From: a virus
Strand: one strand, 5' to 3'
Virus record (IMG/VR): IMGVR_UViG_3300042305_000949
Coordinates: 1 to 39,066 of that record
DNA: 39,066 nt
Shown: positions 37,178 through 39,066 of the stretch, in pieces
Numbering within the stretch: the first letter of the stretch is position 1
How the letters are laid out: each line of letters begins with the position of its first letter
Notes under the pieces: generated by a model
Databases searched by the model: none
Seen by the model: only the letters and a program-made list of their open reading frames with translations
Told to the model about the DNA's origin: nothing
Program-made: the position numbers and the translations under genes

Positions 37178-38180
37178 GGTGAATAAAATATATCATTCCG
37201 ACTGGATGCAAAACGGACTACCTGATAAATCGGTTCAGTTGATTATTGCAGACCCGCCATATTTTGAAGTAAAAGGCGATTTTGATTTTGTCTGGAAGTC
37301 TTTTGATGATTATCTAAAAGATGTTGAGAAGTGGGCAAAGGAATGTAAAAGGGTTTTAGCAGATAATGGAACGCTTTTTTGGTGGGGACACGCTAAAAAG
37401 ATAGCCTATGCTCAGGTTATATTTGACAAGTATTTTAACCTTGAAAATAATATAACTATTGAATTTAACAGGCAAACGAAAAAAGGTGTTGAGTTATTTA
37501 GATGTTTTGCCCCTGTTAGTGAAAGGTTGCTTATGTATAGTAACGAAGTAAATAAAACTGGATTGCAAGAAATACATGACAACCCAGATTGTTTTTCAAC
37601 TATAAAAAAATACATGAGGGACGAAAGGGACAGATTAATGAAAGACAAAGGATTTAGAACAATAGATGCTTTCAATAATTTTATTAATGAATGGACAAAT
37701 ACATCAAGTGTTGTTTCAAGGCATTATTTTGCAGATAGTCAATATTGCTTCCCGACAAAAGAAATATACTCAAGGATGCAAGAGAGCGGATATTGGATGG
37801 CAGAATATGAGGAACTAAGGGCAGAATATGAGGAACTAAGGGCAGAATATGAGGAACTAAGGGCAGAATATGAGGAACTAAGGCGACCATTTAACAACTA
37901 CTTAAAACTATTTGATGTGATGAGTTTTGACCAAGAGGCACACATTACAGGCAAATATGACCATGACACCTGTAAGCCTGAAACATTAACAGGTGTGTTA
38001 ATCCTCACCTGCTCACGAAAAAACGACCTCGTATTAGTTCCATTCGCAGGAAGCGGAACGGAGTGTGCGATGTCTGCCAAAGAGGGCAGGCGTTTTATTG
38101 GATTTGATGTGAATCCTGAATATGTCGCAATGGCGACAAAGCGATGCAACTATATTTTATCTTCACCAACCCTATTCTAA
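37170..38180 (+). CDS. DNA N4/N6-methyltransferase (beta class)
   Basis: 336 residues from ATG 37170. Catalytic DPPY (28-31) comes first and the SAM-binding PFAGSG (~291) comes last, the order of the beta class. The region ~95-280 between them should recognise DNA and carries a heptad repeat (YEELRAE units, ~211-238) encoded by four 21-bp DNA repeats. Likely protects phage DNA from host restriction; no partner nuclease is seen. An earlier in-frame start (37154) would overlap the previous gene more. Confidence 0.88.
   Translation: MIEVNKIYHSDWMQNGLPDKSVQLIIADPPYFEVKGDFDFVWKSFDDYLKDVEKWAKECKRVLADNGTLFWWGHAKKIAYAQVIFDKYFNLENNITIEFNRQTKKGVELFRCFAPVSERLLMYSNEVNKTGLQEIHDNPDCFSTIKKYMRDERDRLMKDKGFRTIDAFNNFINEWTNTSSVVSRHYFADSQYCFPTKEIYSRMQESGYWMAEYEELRAEYEELRAEYEELRAEYEELRRPFNNYLKLFDVMSFDQEAHITGKYDHDTCKPETLTGVLILTCSRKNDLVLVPFAGSGTECAMSAKEGRRFIGFDVNPEYVAMATKRCNYILSSPTLF
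37800..37883 (+). repeat. Tandem repeat, 4 perfect copies of 21 bp
   Basis: Four identical copies of a unit starting GCAGAATATGAGG and ending AACTAAGG. They encode AEYEELR heptads inside the methyltransferase. Perfect identity suggests recent gain or a hot spot for copy-number change in frame. Confidence 0.9.
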
Positions 38181-38183
38181 CCC

Positions 38184-38432
38184 ATGACAACTAAAACCCT
38201 ATCCTGCGGTATAAAAATTGACGACAACAGGTCGATTAATTGTGGCGTGTCGATATCGAATCAGAATAACCCGATTTATCTGCTTTGGTATAACTCAACA
38301 AGGAACGAGTTTTATTTTATGCAAAGGTCTAACAGCAATGAATACTACATGGACGACCTGAACGACTACATCAACGCCCTTGCCGATATAATTCAGGCAA
38401 TGGCTGAGGCGAATGAGTTTGTAACAAAGTAA
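38184..38432 (+). CDS. Hypothetical protein, 82 residues
   Basis: MTTKTLSCGIKIDDNRSINC, beta-rich N-terminal half and an acidic C-terminal helix (YINALADIIQAMAEANEF). Follows the methyltransferase by 3 bp. Function unknown. Confidence 0.6.
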   Translation: MTTKTLSCGIKIDDNRSINCGVSISNQNNPIYLLWYNSTRNEFYFMQRSNSNEYYMDDLNDYINALADIIQAMAEANEFVTK

Positions 38433-38454
38433 CACCAAACCCGTATAAATCATC

Positions 38455-38997
38455 ATGACACCAAACGAAATCCAAAACGAACTGAACCGACTCCAAGCCG
38501 AGTTGGACAGACTCAAACAAGCCGACACATACTTCCCCGAATCGGGAGAGGTTGTCTGGGTATCGGACGACTTAGAAGAGTGGCATAAGCGAATCTTCAT
38601 CAAGTTCCTTGGCTTCAAATCCAGTCCGTACAAATGCGTCTGGGAAAACAAATCCAACACGACTAAGAACTATCTGCTCGGGAAAAATTACATCACATCG
38701 GATTGGGCGTATTGTCGCAGGATGGATGGGGAAATAATTCCGTTCGGTCGGGACAAGTCAATCCAATACCATGTAGCCGTACACGAGGCGGTAACAACCG
38801 AACCCAACCCATACAGCGTGGATTGGAGTAATGCACCGATTTGGGCGGATGTGCATTGTTTTGATGAAGATGGAAGAGGTTTTTGGTATGGGTCAGAATG
38901 CCTTACAAAAGTATGGGTGGTTGAAACTTGCCCATCTAAATTCACCCTCCCCACCGGACTCGACTGGAAATTATCCAAAACGATACGACCGAAATAA
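38455..38997 (+). CDS. Hypothetical protein, 180 residues
   Basis: N-terminal coiled-coil (IQNELNRLQAELDRLKQ, residues ~4-20) and a beta-rich remainder (EVVWVSDDLEEWHKRIFIKF; FGRDKSIQYHVAVHEAV). The last 18 residues and stop repeat at the window's left end. CCGTATAAATCATC precedes the ATG, as for the gene at 36132. The stop overlaps the HNH start (TAATG). Function unknown. Confidence 0.6.
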   Translation: MTPNEIQNELNRLQAELDRLKQADTYFPESGEVVWVSDDLEEWHKRIFIKFLGFKSSPYKCVWENKSNTTKNYLLGKNYITSDWAYCRRMDGEIIPFGRDKSIQYHVAVHEAVTTEPNPYSVDWSNAPIWADVHCFDEDGRGFWYGSECLTKVWVVETCPSKFTLPTGLDWKLSKTIRPK

Positions 38998-39066
38998 TGC
39001 CAATTGATTATAAACTATATCACCCGGAATGGAAATCACGAATCAGACCGGATATTCTTAAACGGG
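38941..39066. repeat. Right copy of 126-bp exact terminal repeat
   Basis: Identical to bases 7-132. See the left copy. It carries the end of the 180-residue gene and the start of the HNH gene, so joining the ends gives an uninterrupted operon. Confidence 0.85.
38997..39066 (+). CDS. 5' start of the HNH gene (partial copy)
   Basis: First 23 codons of the HNH gene that is complete at 63-488, cut by the window end. It confirms that the gene at 63 follows the gene at 38455 on a circular map. Confidence 0.8.
   Translation, partial: MPIDYKLYHPEWKSRIRPDILKR

Noticed and set aside
37800-37883. CRISPR-like repeat
   Set aside because: The copies are tandem without spacers and keep a coding frame inside the methyltransferase.
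1-39066. Prophage or plasmid origin
   Set aside because: No integrase, attachment site, relaxase or partition genes; overlapping ends and full set of virion genes fit a free phage genome.
1-39066. tRNA genes
   Set aside because: No cloverleaf with TTCGA arm and CCA-type end was noticed; a tRNAscan run would be needed to exclude one.

Overview
The window looks like an essentially complete genome of a tailed double-stranded DNA phage (Caudoviricetes, siphovirus-like) infecting a member of the Bacteroidota. The host assignment rests mainly on promoters: several gene starts have the Bacteroidota pattern TTTG, about 19 bases, then TAnnTTTG (positions 27813-27843, 8039-8069, 15228-15258, 34833-34863 and 30866-30898). 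Shine-Dalgarno sites are scarce, and several families (DUF3127, DUF5675, DUF1599) are common in that phylum. The last 126 bases repeat bases 7-132 exactly, so the sequence closes to a circle of about 38.93 kb. No integrase was seen, so a virulent lifestyle is more likely than a temperate one.

Two divergent arms start near 27.4 kb. The rightward early arm runs from 27463 to the end and wraps round to about 2.0 kb. It holds a RusA resolvase, a structured leader RNA, a replication initiator with an origin inside its gene, a DnaB-type helicase, a recombination module (conserved phage protein, YqaJ nuclease, DUF3127 OB-fold protein), small regulators (RNA polymerase alpha-CTD-like, XRE, DnaA-domain-IV-like), a methyltransferase, two HNH proteins and many tiny translationally coupled genes. 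The leftward late arm runs from 27396 down to 1967: PEGA lipoprotein, terminase small and large subunits, tail chaperone with a probable -1 frameshift, tape measure, tail hub, a long tail protein with a beta-propeller, further tail proteins, portal, MuF-like protein, scaffold, major capsid protein, connector candidates, holin-like protein, DUF5675 lysis candidate and tail-completion candidates. The arms converge at about 2.0 kb with a short 3' overlap.

The most unusual region is 34.6-36.1 kb. Two related 132-134 bp hairpin elements have the layout of integron attC recombination sites: outer boxes ending in GTTATGC, exactly complementary inner 8-mers and a shared central sequence. They bracket an AT-rich cassette with its own promoter and three small genes. 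A second cassette carries an HNH gene and is followed by the first box of a third, truncated site. This looks like integron gene cassettes captured by a phage.

Other points of interest are a lambda-like origin (four GAAC-AAA-GTTC iterons and an AT-rich segment between 13-bp inverted repeats) inside the initiator gene, a leader RNA whose first loop is complementary over 8 nt to the loop of its own terminator, a tail hub protein with a hydrophobic multi-helix insertion, two signal-peptide proteins inside the head gene block, and hairpins at the very 5' end of several late transcripts. All functional names are inferred from sequence patterns read by eye; no database search was run.
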